Origin: a virus
IMG/VR virus record: IMGVR_UViG_3300000101_000103
Coordinates: 1 to 29,092 of that record
Strand: one strand, 5' to 3'
DNA length: 29,092 bases
Made by a program: the position numbers and the translations under genes. Below, one piece after another: positions 5,449 to 13,433 of the stretch (its first letter is position 1; each line of letters begins with the position of its first letter). The notes under the pieces were generated by a model. It was not told the DNA's origin. It searched no databases and saw only the letters and a program-made list of their open reading frames with translations.

Positions 5449-5726
5449 TATCTATTTTTAACCGCAAAACAATCCCCTGCAACTGGCGTAACTTGTGCTA
5501 AGTATGCACCACTTTGTGAGGCTATAATCATCCCCGTTTTAAGCTCAACTGAGCTTGTTAGGTTTGATTGCGTTAACACGTTGTTCCCGTCTGTATCTGT
5601 AATCGCTGAGAACTTAGCCGCTGCGTTTACTACTAAATAACTTATTTTGTCAGCAGCAGTAAATGTTTTAGCACTTGAAACGTAGTACTGACCTCCTTTG
5701 CTTAATTGTAATTCTGATTGTGTCAT
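5448..5726 (-). CDS. Structural-region protein, 92 residues
   Basis: Begins MTQSELQLSKGGQYYVSSAK. The ATG at 5726 is preferred over an upstream in-frame start at 5777 because it lies 8 nt behind the conserved GGTACATT octamer and does not overlap the upstream gene. The sequence is strand-rich with few charged clusters (MIIASQSGAYLAQVTPVAGD), compatible with a small virion or baseplate protein. It abuts the receptor-binding candidate (shared base at 5448), so it may attach or assemble that protein. Not recognised. Confidence 0.55.
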   Translation of the reverse strand: MTQSELQLSKGGQYYVSSAKTFTAADKISYLVVNAAAKFSAITDTDGNNVLTQSNLTSSVELKTGMIIASQSGAYLAQVTPVAGDCFAVKNR

Positions 5727-5734
5727 CTTATATA

Positions 5735-5742
5735 AATGTACC
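5735..5742 (-). promoter_or_regulatory. GGTACATT late motif, copy 1
   Basis: GGTACATT 8 nt before the ATG at 5726, preceded by a run of A. One of five copies with nearly fixed spacing before structural-gene starts. TACATTTA resembles a degenerate TAnnTTTG box, so it may be a late promoter with a leaderless or near-leaderless transcript. Confidence 0.6.
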
Positions 5743-5749
5743 TTTTTTT

Positions 5750-6220
5750 TTAATTTGATATTGTCGGGATTAAACACCGATTATAATTGTAATTTGAATT
5801 TATTGTGAAACTGACAAACGCACCAGAATAAAGAGAATTAAAACGTTCTTCAAATGGTGTAATTAGCCAATTTCTATTAATCTCTATGTTTAGCGTTTTA
5901 TCGTCCGCAAATTGTGAATAGTCATAAGCATTCAAGTAATTAATCAGATCCGAACAAATTAAAATACATTCATTCATTACGTCCTCTGCATTACTTGGTT
6001 TTAGCTCAGTTACTTGCTCCATAAAAAAAGCAGTAAGATTAAACGAAATGCCATTAGGGTCAATCCCTGACAATGTATCTAAACTCCATAACATTTGAAC
6101 TCCGTCAACTTGTTGTGTAGAATCTACATCATAAGGCGTTCCCCTTAGTATCTCCCGAACTTGGCCGTGATTGCTCTGGAACTGGTTTAATACTGATATT
6201 ATGTTTTTTAAAGTAATCAA
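5750..6220 (-). CDS. Probable head-tail connector / neck protein
   Basis: 156 residues if started at the TTG at 6220 (MITLKNIISVLNQFQSNHGQ). The pattern of an N-terminal helix with F-x-x-H-x-Q, then TPYDVDS, and a later NAEDVMNECILICSDLINYL helix resembles a small neck or completion protein that often follows the connector gene in Bacteroidota phages. The TTG start is uncertain, but the N-terminal pattern supports it. Another small frame (6129-6272) overlaps its 5' end. Confidence 0.55.
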   Translation of the reverse strand: MITLKNIISVLNQFQSNHGQVREILRGTPYDVDSTQQVDGVQMLWSLDTLSGIDPNGISFNLTAFFMEQVTELKPSNAEDVMNECILICSDLINYLNAYDYSQFADDKTLNIEINRNWLITPFEERFNSLYSGAFVSFTINSNYNYNRCLIPTISN

Positions 6221-6272
6221 TTAATTTCTGTTTATTCTTATCACTTGGTTTATAAGATGAATCCCGTTTCAT
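6129..6272 (-). CDS. Possible small overlapping gene, 47 residues
   Basis: ATG at 6272 lies inside the end of the connector gene after GACGAGATAATT; the frame MKRDSSYKPSDKNKQKLIDY continues to a TGA at 6129. It is lysine-rich and helical and overlaps the 5' end of the next gene by 92 nt in another frame. It could be real, making the next gene start later, or an artefact of AT-rich sequence. Confidence 0.35.
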   Translation of the reverse strand: MKRDSSYKPSDKNKQKLIDYFKKHNISIKPVPEQSRPSSGDTKGNAL

Positions 6273-6762
6273 AATTATCTCGTCTTGGTTTAATTATATC
6301 TTCACCCTCTGGAGGCGTTTGATAAAGTGGGTAATCCGTTTCATTTTCCATCAAATACAAAGTAGTTCTTTGAGCGTACTCTTCTGCATTATCAAGGTAT
6401 ATTTGAGCAAGTTCAATCAATTCTGATTTGCTTGTTATTGTGGCGTTATCGCCCGACATTGTAACAGTGCCTTTGTTCGTTACCTTATAGCTTCCTTGTC
6501 TTATATAACGAGCTAAAACCCAATTACTAATTACATCGGTTAAATAGTCATTAATCAATGTAATGTTCAAAGGCGTTAATGTTCCTGCCTTGATTTGCGT
6601 TATCAATTCGTCATACAATCCAGTGCCTAAAATTGGCTCGACAAATAACCTTTGACAATCTTTAATAATAGGAGTCAATAATCTATCATCCGTATTCTCG
6701 TGAATTGATGTCGTTGCCTTGATGAAAGCAGGTGTTATAATTGATGTTATCTCGTAGCTCAT
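6250..6762 (-). CDS. Head-tail connector protein (gp6-like)
   Basis: 170 residues. Mostly helical: TPAFIKATTSIHENTDDRLL, then a helix around PIIKDCQRLFVEPILGTGLY, a loop, LINDYLTDVISNWVLARYIR and an acidic C-terminus. This fits the HK97 gp6-like connector family that forms a ring beneath the portal. It starts 4 nt inside the portal stop and so follows the portal directly, as expected for the neck. Confidence 0.65.
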   Translation of the reverse strand: MSYEITSIITPAFIKATTSIHENTDDRLLTPIIKDCQRLFVEPILGTGLYDELITQIKAGTLTPLNITLINDYLTDVISNWVLARYIRQGSYKVTNKGTVTMSGDNATITSKSELIELAQIYLDNAEEYAQRTTLYLMENETDYPLYQTPPEGEDIIKPRRDNYETGFIL

Positions 6763-8600
6763 TTACTTCTTACTATTACTTGTTTCCAAATGTGACGGCA
6801 AAATGGTATTGATATATCCGTATTAGGTTTACGATACCACCCTCCACGTGCCAACCAAACATCAGTTACTTGAGGTGCAAATCCGCTTGACTTCATATCG
6901 TTTCTGATAAAGTCTATTTCCTGACGTGTCCATAATTTGTCAATCGACATCATTGCCCTGCAAAAATCCCTTGATTTTCCATTCTTTAAAGGAGGTGCAT
7001 CATCTCTTAATGTGTACTTGTATCTGATTTGTAGTTTCTCTTTTGTTATTGGCAAATTAAGTATTTTCAAGATGTTTTTACCTGCTTGCATTATACCCCA
7101 ATTAAGCCCGTCACGGGTTATTCGTTTGCCTGCTTGCAGTATGGAAACCCTTTGATTTACTTCTAAGATTGATACACCTAATGCCTTTGCAATCTCACCC
7201 ATTGACATCTTTGCGTTATTCTCAACGAGCTTTAAAATCTTAACATCAAGTTCTTTCAAAGTGTTGTCAAACTCCATCGGCTCACCGCTTGCAGCATAGT
7301 CAATATTAAACTCTAATAGCTCAACAAAGTTTTCACGCTTATCTCCTAACTTTTCAAAGCGTTTTATAAATTCCTTTTCAACATCGTCATCGCTGAACTT
7401 TTGAAAGTTGGCTTTTAATTCCATCCCCGTTTGACGTGAGATTAGTTCCCTTAGTTCTTCAGGTCTTAAATTTGCTACTATCGTTTGTTCGCTCAATTCA
7501 AGTACGTTTTCAACTGGCTCAAATTGGTTAATGGTAACACCACCAAATCCAATATCATCAATCATTCGTCTATTGATAACCCTTAGTAATGTTTGCTGCC
7601 TTTCGCTTATATACGTCTTTTTAAATATTTCATAAGCCGTTGCAATTTCACCACGTCCGCCCAATTGTCCTTCTGTTTTAACCCCGAATAACATCGGACT
7701 TGTTACTCTATGCCCTATGAAGATATTTTGTTGAACCGTCTTTGCAAGTTGGTCATAACGTGCAGGTAAATCATTACCGCTTAAAGATAACAATGTAGGT
7801 TCGTGTTCTTTGTCGGCTGCAAAGTTTATTACTAATTGACCTGCATTCTCTGAACCCGTGTATTTATGTTTGAACCTTCGCTCAATCTCTTTTTGTTTCT
7901 CAGGATTTTGCGGAACACCATTATTAAAAGTAAGTAAATTGCCACCGCTAAAACCATTTTTTATTTCGTTTACCCAATAGTTATTAATTTCTACATCTGT
8001 TTCAATTGCAGCAAGTGAGCCCATATAAACGGGCAAAGGGTAATAATCTAAGTTTGGTCTATATTCTGTATGATAAATAAATGACCTTTTATCAGTCCTA
8101 TAAGGTGAAAATCTTGGCACTACTTCAGTATTAGGTCTGAAATTTCGTTTGCCGTCCTTTACCCAATTGTCGGAGTAGATTAATTCATGATTTAAGCCAA
8201 ATCTTATTCTGCTAAAATCAATGTGATAATATTTTAATCCTTCGTTTGTTCTTAAAACCTCAATACAAAATCCATTGTTTAATTCATAATCTGTGCTTAC
8301 TTTCTTTATTAGCTCAGTCCACGTTTCGCCATCATTCGCCCTATTAAGCCATTTACGGGCTTGAATTGTTTTTGTGGTATCTTCACTTTCAAATGTTAAT
8401 CCATCGCCTACAATGTAGCCTACCTTACCATTAATGATTGCGTTATGTGTCGGGCTTTCGTTGTATAAGTCTACCAACTTTTGAGGAAATATATTATCCT
8501 CACCAAAATAAACAATGCCTTTTGACTTGTTTTCGGTAATCTTTGGCGTTTGATACGCCTCTAAATTTATGAATATTTGTTGATTATTGTCTTGGGTCAT
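6759..8600 (-). CDS. Portal protein with C-terminal winged-helix extension
   Basis: 613 residues. Residues 1-400 fit an HK97/SPP1-type portal: GIVYFGEDNIFPQKLVDLYN, NAIINGKVGYIVGDGL, the stem-like NGFSGGNLLTF and KTVQQNIFIGHRVTSPMLFG with GQLGGRGEIATAYEIF. Portals form the dodecameric DNA gate at the capsid vertex. Beyond about residue 440 there is an extra domain with ILKLVENNAKMSMGEIAKAL and GVSILEVNQRVSILQAGKRI, a winged helix-turn-helix, followed by a KYTLRDDAPPLKNGKSRDFC segment. This extension is longer than a minimal portal and resembles Bacteroidota phage portals. It overlaps both neighbours slightly. Confidence 0.8.
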   Translation of the reverse strand: MTQDNNQQIFINLEAYQTPKITENKSKGIVYFGEDNIFPQKLVDLYNESPTHNAIINGKVGYIVGDGLTFESEDTTKTIQARKWLNRANDGETWTELIKKVSTDYELNNGFCIEVLRTNEGLKYYHIDFSRIRFGLNHELIYSDNWVKDGKRNFRPNTEVVPRFSPYRTDKRSFIYHTEYRPNLDYYPLPVYMGSLAAIETDVEINNYWVNEIKNGFSGGNLLTFNNGVPQNPEKQKEIERRFKHKYTGSENAGQLVINFAADKEHEPTLLSLSGNDLPARYDQLAKTVQQNIFIGHRVTSPMLFGVKTEGQLGGRGEIATAYEIFKKTYISERQQTLLRVINRRMIDDIGFGGVTINQFEPVENVLELSEQTIVANLRPEELRELISRQTGMELKANFQKFSDDDVEKEFIKRFEKLGDKRENFVELLEFNIDYAASGEPMEFDNTLKELDVKILKLVENNAKMSMGEIAKALGVSILEVNQRVSILQAGKRITRDGLNWGIMQAGKNILKILNLPITKEKLQIRYKYTLRDDAPPLKNGKSRDFCRAMMSIDKLWTRQEIDFIRNDMKSSGFAPQVTDVWLARGGWYRKPNTDISIPFCRHIWKQVIVRSK

Positions 8601-8970
8601 AACCTTTATAAGTTATTGAAATTTCATTATCGTTATTAATTACCGTGTCTGTTTTTACTCGCCACAACCCCTTCCAAATAGGCTCAGAACTTGGGATGCT
8701 TAATGTTTGAGTAGCTACATTGTAAATTTTGCAATATAGGTCACTCGCAAACGGTAAACTTACCACACCATTATATAAATCTTCCGTGCTATTTTCTTCA
8801 ATTAAAAAGCTCACAAATCTTGGTGAGCTTGTAAAGTTAGGAGTAGCAAAGAATAGTTTTTGATTTGTCAATCCGTCACCACTCAACGCAAACAAAAAGT
8901 AATCAAGCGTATATTCGTCTGATAAATTCACTTGTAGTTCTTGAGTTGCTTCCTTATTAATAACGAACAT
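8584..8970 (-). CDS. Structural protein upstream of portal
   Basis: 128 residues, strand-rich: MFVINKEATQELQVNLSDEY, PNFTSSPRFVSFLIEEN, DLYCKIYNVATQTLSIP. The sequence suggests a beta-sandwich, as in tail or capsid decoration proteins. It overlaps the portal gene by 17 nt and is preceded by GGTACATT and a bidirectional terminator, so it begins a new transcription unit that carries portal and connectors. Function not recognised. Confidence 0.6.
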   Translation of the reverse strand: MFVINKEATQELQVNLSDEYTLDYFLFALSGDGLTNQKLFFATPNFTSSPRFVSFLIEENSTEDLYNGVVSLPFASDLYCKIYNVATQTLSIPSSEPIWKGLWRVKTDTVINNDNEISITYKGYDPRQ

Positions 8971-8977
8971 CTATATT

Positions 8978-8985
8978 AATGTACC
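8978..8985 (-). promoter_or_regulatory. GGTACATT late motif, copy 2
   Basis: GGTACATT 7 nt before the ATG at 8970, after an AT-rich stretch and immediately downstream of a terminator. Its place between a terminator and a start codon supports a promoter role. Confidence 0.65.
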
Positions 8986-9004
8986 ATTATTTAAAAATTG
9001 ATAT

Positions 9005-9038
9005 AAAAAAACGCCAACCATTACTGATTGACGTTTTT
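9005..9038. terminator. Bidirectional intrinsic terminator
   Basis: AAAAACGCCAA (9007-9017) pairs with TTGACGTTTTT (9028-9038), 11 bp with one G-T pair, loop of 10. Minus-strand transcripts see seven T after the stem. It closes the capsid unit ending at 9060; the plus orientation also has five T. Confidence 0.75.
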
Positions 9039-9059
9039 AACCTATGAACAACCCCTAGT

Positions 9060-9569
9060 TTATGCAAGCAAAGCCGCAATTATCGTACTATCAACCTCTG
9101 GCATTGGCTCTGTTTCCTCTGCCTTGAAGTTTAATGTGTATCCGTTTCTGTCTGCCATAGCAGTACCCCAAGCCACACTTGAAGCATCTAAGCGAACACC
9201 AGCAACTTGACCCATTAACCAATACTTACCGTTTTTGTCTTTAACAATAACAGTTAGTAAAGCCTGAGCCAATAACTTAATTTCGTTTCTCTTATCTTGA
9301 GAAGTTTTATTAAGTATGTAAGCAGCCGTTTGCTCGTAGTATACAGTACCGTTCTCACGGTTGACCATTATGCCTTCATTTACCGTTGATGTAGCTTTCT
9401 CAGCTTCATACGTGTAAGCAAATGCAGAACCACCAATCGCAGTAACCATACCTGATGCATTTTGTGTAATAGCTCCTAAGTCGCCAAAGTTACCGATTAT
9501 AAATTCAGCAACTCCACCGCTTGAGTCATTACATCCAATCTGAAATCCCGTTGTTAAACTGCAAGCCAT
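9060..9569 (-). CDS. Probable major tail tube / structural protein
   Basis: 169 residues starting MACSLTTGFQIGCNDSSGGV. It belongs to a widespread Bacteroidota phage family with EFIIGNF, NGTVYYEQTAAYILNK, RNEIKLLAQALLTVIVKDKN and GKYWLMGQ. The strand pattern and abundance-type composition suit a tail tube or other major virion protein. It lies 4 nt after the capsid gene and is followed by a strong terminator, as expected for a highly expressed late gene. Tail tube is inferred, not shown. Confidence 0.6.
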   Translation of the reverse strand: MACSLTTGFQIGCNDSSGGVAEFIIGNFGDLGAITQNASGMVTAIGGSAFAYTYEAEKATSTVNEGIMVNRENGTVYYEQTAAYILNKTSQDKRNEIKLLAQALLTVIVKDKNGKYWLMGQVAGVRLDASSVAWGTAMADRNGYTLNFKAEETEPMPEVDSTIIAALLA

Positions 9570-9573
9570 ATTC

Positions 9574-10521
9574 TTATGCTAATGTAAATTCTACAACTTG
9601 AGAAGGATATGCAACCTGCACACCTCTTTTAAACTTGATTGAGTATTTCACATTGTCATCATCTTGCGAATACCAAATCTTAAACTCCTCTTCTTCGTTC
9701 ATCATATCAACACCTAATACGAAATTAGATTGATAAGAACCGAATAAGCGATTAGTTCCGACTAATCCATTAACGCCAACTAATTTCACATTGCGGCCCG
9801 GGATTGTCATTTCGTAATTAGCGAATGACGTAGCATCAATATGGAAGTTATTTTTAGCGATTAATGTAGTAATTAGTCCATCAAAGAAATCAGTACCGCA
9901 GAAAATAACATTATCGGCTGCCGTTTTAACTGCCGCAGGTCTTGCGTCGCACATTGCATAAAGTAAAGTATCTGAGTTTCCACTCGCACCCGTAGTTATA
10001 CCCGTGCCGCTTGTAATACCTCCCGTGTTGCCATCTACTGGCGAAGCAGCATCAATCAATTTGATTAATCCGTCATACTTATTCAAGTATGCGTTACCGC
10101 TTGCCGTGTTACCTTGCCAATCCAATACTTCAACTTGCTCTTTTACAAGTTTGATGAGATTGTCTGATACCGATTGTGCCATTTGCTCATTCACTTCCGA
10201 ATCAGCGTTTGAACCTGCTCTCAAAACAATTTGAGTCCAATAAGATCTCAAAGTTTTCATACAAAGAACGTCTTGGTACTTAACCGCACCTACTGTTATG
10301 TTTCTTTGTGTTAATGTAGTAGTTCCACTTGCATTAAATGAGCAAGCAGTATCCGCTTGAGGTACTGCTGCAATAGCTAGTAACTGAATTGCTTCGCTTG
10401 ACTTAATGCCTGCTTGAACTGTAAAATAATCTGCTGACTTCGCCTCGAAGTAAGCCCTTCCGATTAACTCGGTACTTGTTTGATTAACGTATGCCGTTAA
10501 TCCTGATACATCAAATGCCAT
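9574..10521 (-). CDS. Major capsid protein (HK97-fold)
   Basis: 315 residues: MAFDVSGLTAYVNQTSTELI at the N-terminus, then VKYQDVLCMKTLRSYWTQIV, a spine-helix-like region EQMAQSVSDNLIKLVKEQVE, and a C-terminal P-domain pattern with NVKLVGVNGLVGTNRLFG and YSIKFKRGVQVAYP. Length, position after protease and scaffold, and composition all fit the HK97-fold shell protein. It has a 15-nt gap to the scaffold gene and shares its transcript. Confidence 0.75.
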   Translation of the reverse strand: MAFDVSGLTAYVNQTSTELIGRAYFEAKSADYFTVQAGIKSSEAIQLLAIAAVPQADTACSFNASGTTTLTQRNITVGAVKYQDVLCMKTLRSYWTQIVLRAGSNADSEVNEQMAQSVSDNLIKLVKEQVEVLDWQGNTASGNAYLNKYDGLIKLIDAASPVDGNTGGITSGTGITTGASGNSDTLLYAMCDARPAAVKTAADNVIFCGTDFFDGLITTLIAKNNFHIDATSFANYEMTIPGRNVKLVGVNGLVGTNRLFGSYQSNFVLGVDMMNEEEEFKIWYSQDDDNVKYSIKFKRGVQVAYPSQVVEFTLA

Positions 10522-10536
10522 TGTTTATATTCTATT

Positions 10537-11079
10537 TTAATTGTTTGACTTTCTTAATGCAGCCGCCATTTGAATAGCCTTAGCCATTCTATCATCTGCT
10601 TCATTCTTTATTGGCTTAGTTGGTTTTGGCTCTTGACCTTTCTCAAAGGCCGCCATTACTTGCTCTGCCATTACACTCACTTGTTCCGCTAACTTAGATC
10701 CCATTTCTTCAACACTTGCAACGGTTGCAAATCCTTCTTTAAATTCTGCTAATTTAGCATCTATCATTTCTGATATTTCTTGCTTGAATTTATCAGCATC
10801 AAATGCCTCATTCATATCTTCTTCAATTGCAGCCATAGCCGCAACAAGTCCGCCACGTACTTCTAATGTTCTACCATCCTCTAAAACGTGACTACCATCT
10901 TCTAACGATACCTCGCTACCATCTTCTAATACTTTGGTAACTGCAACCCCTTCAACAAGGTCCCCTTCCCATTTAATTATAGTGCCATCTGATAACACCG
11001 CTTCACCAAACACTTGCTCAGTTCCGCCATCATCCTTCAACGCTTCGTTGAAAGCTTGAAATGCTTTTTTTAAGTTCAT
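10537..11079 (-). CDS. Probable capsid scaffolding protein
   Basis: 180 residues, acidic. The N-terminal half has short DG repeats (EAVLSDGTIIKWEGDLVEG, LEDGSEVSLEDGSHVLEDG) forming a small beta domain; the C-terminal half is helical and coiled coil (FKQEISEMIDAKLAEFKEGF, LAEQVSVMAEQVMAAFEKG) with a basic end MAAALRKSNN. This is the classic composition of scaffold proteins located between protease and capsid genes. It overlaps the protease stop by 4 nt. Confidence 0.7.
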   Translation of the reverse strand: MNLKKAFQAFNEALKDDGGTEQVFGEAVLSDGTIIKWEGDLVEGVAVTKVLEDGSEVSLEDGSHVLEDGRTLEVRGGLVAAMAAIEEDMNEAFDADKFKQEISEMIDAKLAEFKEGFATVASVEEMGSKLAEQVSVMAEQVMAAFEKGQEPKPTKPIKNEADDRMAKAIQMAAALRKSNN

Positions 11080-11630
11080 ATATATTTTTGTATAATTTTT
11101 GACATTGTTTGATAAGGTATTACATCGAACATTCCTTCAATACTAAACCCTTTATATTCTCCATCGTTCTTAATCTTAGCCCACACTGCATCATTTTCAA
11201 TTTTAGCAGCTATAAACCAAGTACCGTCCTTTATGTTCTCAAATCCTTTAGGAGCTTGAATGCCCATTTTCTCATCAACTATAAACGACTGAAAAGCGTA
11301 TCCGCCCTCAATCATTTTAGCTCCGTCGTGAGCTTCATTAAATTTACCTTGCTTGTTTTCTTTAAAAAACTTCTCAGCTATTTTGCGTATTGTGTCTTTT
11401 TTAAAGATTGCGTAATACTCACCACGTTCAGCATCCATTCTGTAAATTGGCAATTCTGGAATCATAGCCGCACCCATTACTACACGTTGTTCTTCATCAG
11501 CTATATTAAACTTCATAGCCTTGTTAAACGCTTGATATTCTATGCCTATTGCTGGTTGATTAACAAGTGCAACGGCTTCAACTCCCGTCATCTCACCATC
11601 AATCCGTAATTCGTAAATAGGTAACTCCAT
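11076..11630 (-). CDS. Prohead protease, XkdF-like
   Basis: 184 residues. MELPIYELRIDGEMTGVEAV, then VNQPAIG, a VMGAAMIPELPIYR block, and AHDGAKMIEGGYAFQSFIVD followed by GTWFIAAKIENDAVWAKIKN and KGFSIEGMF. These features match the XkdF-type putative serine protease family of phage heads, which trims scaffold during maturation. Ser and His candidates occur in HDGAKMIEG and GFSIEG. GGTACATT lies 6 nt before the ATG, so it begins the head unit (protease, scaffold, capsid, tube). Confidence 0.7.
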   Translation of the reverse strand: MELPIYELRIDGEMTGVEAVALVNQPAIGIEYQAFNKAMKFNIADEEQRVVMGAAMIPELPIYRMDAERGEYYAIFKKDTIRKIAEKFFKENKQGKFNEAHDGAKMIEGGYAFQSFIVDEKMGIQAPKGFENIKDGTWFIAAKIENDAVWAKIKNDGEYKGFSIEGMFDVIPYQTMSKIIQKYI

Positions 11631-11636
11631 TTATTA

Positions 11637-11644
11637 AATGTACC
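11637..11644 (-). promoter_or_regulatory. GGTACATT late motif, copy 3
   Basis: GGTACATT 6 nt before the ATG at 11630. A TTTG lies 18 nt further upstream, which matches a -33 box at about the right spacing; the other copies lack an obvious -33. Confidence 0.6.
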
Positions 11645-11666
11645 TATTATTTTCAAATGTCAAACT

Positions 11667-13433
11667 TTACTCAGTCACGATAGCTTTTGAATAGATTGAA
11701 GTCATTTTCTTACTTGAGTTTCTTATGTCGGTTTCGGTTACAAAAACTTTAATTAATTGACCTTCTCCACCCGTTTCAATTATTGGAACGTTTGGATTAG
11801 ATTGTATTTGATTTGTTGTTGGTGGTAATCCACCACCTCCATCAGTACTACTTGGAGCAGTTGAATTAAATTGTGTTCTTTGTATTGTTGCCACACGTGC
11901 TAATCCACTTGCAACGGCTAACCCTGCTGCAAGTGTAGCCCTTCCAATGCTTGAAGGGTCGCCAGGTATTAACTGACTTGTATATGCTTTTGACGCTGAT
12001 AAATAAGTTTGAACAATAGCTTCTGCGGTTGATACGGCTTTGTTAAATTCAAACGCTTTCTTCTGGCCTTCTTCTGTGTCTGCAAAGAATGTTTGAGATA
12101 GTGCATTCAAATTATCATATAATGATAATGCTAAATCTACTCTTTGTTGTTTTGCGTTAGCTTCGATTTCAACTAATTTTTTTGCTCTATATTCTTGCCA
12201 CGCAACTTCATCGTCAAAAGCATCTTTTTCAGCTTCCAATTTTAATTTAGCTTGCCAATTTTGAAGGTCTAAAATCGCTTGTCCTTTTTGTATTAAGTAA
12301 TTATACTCAGGGTCATTTTCTATGTCAGCATCTAACATAGCCTCTTCTTTATCCGTTATATCTGCACCGTATTCAATAACCTCATTTGCTGACTTTTGAG
12401 CAGCCGCAAAACCTCTCAATTGCGATGTCAATTCTTTTAGTTTACTATCCCGTTCCGCTTCCAATTCAATTACACGTGCATTCGCTTCTGCCGATGCTCG
12501 CAAATCTTCATTCATTGACTCGCCTAACCCTACATTAGCTTTGATTATTGATGCCCGTTCTTTTGCTATTGATATTTGTTCTGATGCTTGTTTGCGTTCT
12601 AAGTCAATCGCTCGTTGCGTGTATGCAGCCGCTTTGTCTGCATTCTCGAAATTCTCTTGAGCTAATAATTTCATTTTCTCAATTTCGGCACGTCTTTTAG
12701 CTTGAACTTCGATTAGTTGAATTTCCCTTTGCTCTAATTCCTGTAATCTATTCTCTAAAGATACCGCCTCTTTTGCCTCTCGTGAAATCTCGTCTGCAAT
12801 ACCTGATACCGCCTTTTTGAATATATCCCCTGCTTCTGAAAAGTCACCTTTAAATAAAGCAATTAACCCCTCACCTAATGAACTAAATCTATCTACAATA
12901 ACTGCAACGCCTGCTTTTAATCCTGCTAATGCCTTGCTTACTTTGTCCGCCCCTCTTTGGGTATTTGTGAAATAAGATACTAATGAGCCAAGTGCAATTA
13001 TTAATAAACCGATTCCAGTTGATGCAAGTGCTACTTTAAAAATTCTTAATGCCTTAGAACTACCACCGATTGAAGATGTTGAAGATTTGAATACGCCATT
13101 TAAACGTGTCATTTGTTCGCCAACTCCTTTGAGCTGATTAAACAAATCTCCAAACGCATTAGCGAAGATGTCAGTAACACTGCTTAATCCTTGCATTCCA
13201 TTTTTCAATGTTTTGCTTTGGCCGTTTAAATCTTTTACTTTGTCGTTTACCTGCTTGACCTCTTTTGTTGCTTTGTTTGCCGTGTCGGTCAAAATATCAA
13301 ACGCTTCACTACCTTCTTCGACTTGGTCTAATTCTTTATTGATGTCGTTTAAAACATCCTCTAATTCTTGAACGGTATTTGCCCCTTCAAATTTTACTTT
13401 AATATTTAAGGCTATATCCTTTTGAGTTGCCAT
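11667..13433 (-). CDS. Tail tape measure protein
   Basis: 588 residues. The N-terminal 100 residues are coiled coil (VQELEDVLNDINKELDQVEE), followed by hydrophobic LASTGIGLLIIALGSLVSYF and GLKAGVAVIVDRFSSLGEGL, then long charged coiled coils with RLQELEQREIQLIEVQAKRR, and a C-terminal alanine-rich TLAAGLAVASGLARVATIQR with a Gly/Pro tail. This is the layout of tape measure proteins, which set tail length and help DNA entry. At about 588 residues it predicts a short-to-medium tail. The gene abuts the tail-tip gene. Confidence 0.7.
   Translation of the reverse strand: MATQKDIALNIKVKFEGANTVQELEDVLNDINKELDQVEEGSEAFDILTDTANKATKEVKQVNDKVKDLNGQSKTLKNGMQGLSSVTDIFANAFGDLFNQLKGVGEQMTRLNGVFKSSTSSIGGSSKALRIFKVALASTGIGLLIIALGSLVSYFTNTQRGADKVSKALAGLKAGVAVIVDRFSSLGEGLIALFKGDFSEAGDIFKKAVSGIADEISREAKEAVSLENRLQELEQREIQLIEVQAKRRAEIEKMKLLAQENFENADKAAAYTQRAIDLERKQASEQISIAKERASIIKANVGLGESMNEDLRASAEANARVIELEAERDSKLKELTSQLRGFAAAQKSANEVIEYGADITDKEEAMLDADIENDPEYNYLIQKGQAILDLQNWQAKLKLEAEKDAFDDEVAWQEYRAKKLVEIEANAKQQRVDLALSLYDNLNALSQTFFADTEEGQKKAFEFNKAVSTAEAIVQTYLSASKAYTSQLIPGDPSSIGRATLAAGLAVASGLARVATIQRTQFNSTAPSSTDGGGGLPPTTNQIQSNPNVPIIETGGEGQLIKVFVTETDIRNSSKKMTSIYSKAIVTE

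Noticed and set aside
11109-11609. Plus-strand open frame of 166 codons
   Set aside because: It lies wholly antisense to the protease gene and its product is rich in F, S, H and L, as expected from the reverse of a helical gene. No promoter or start context.
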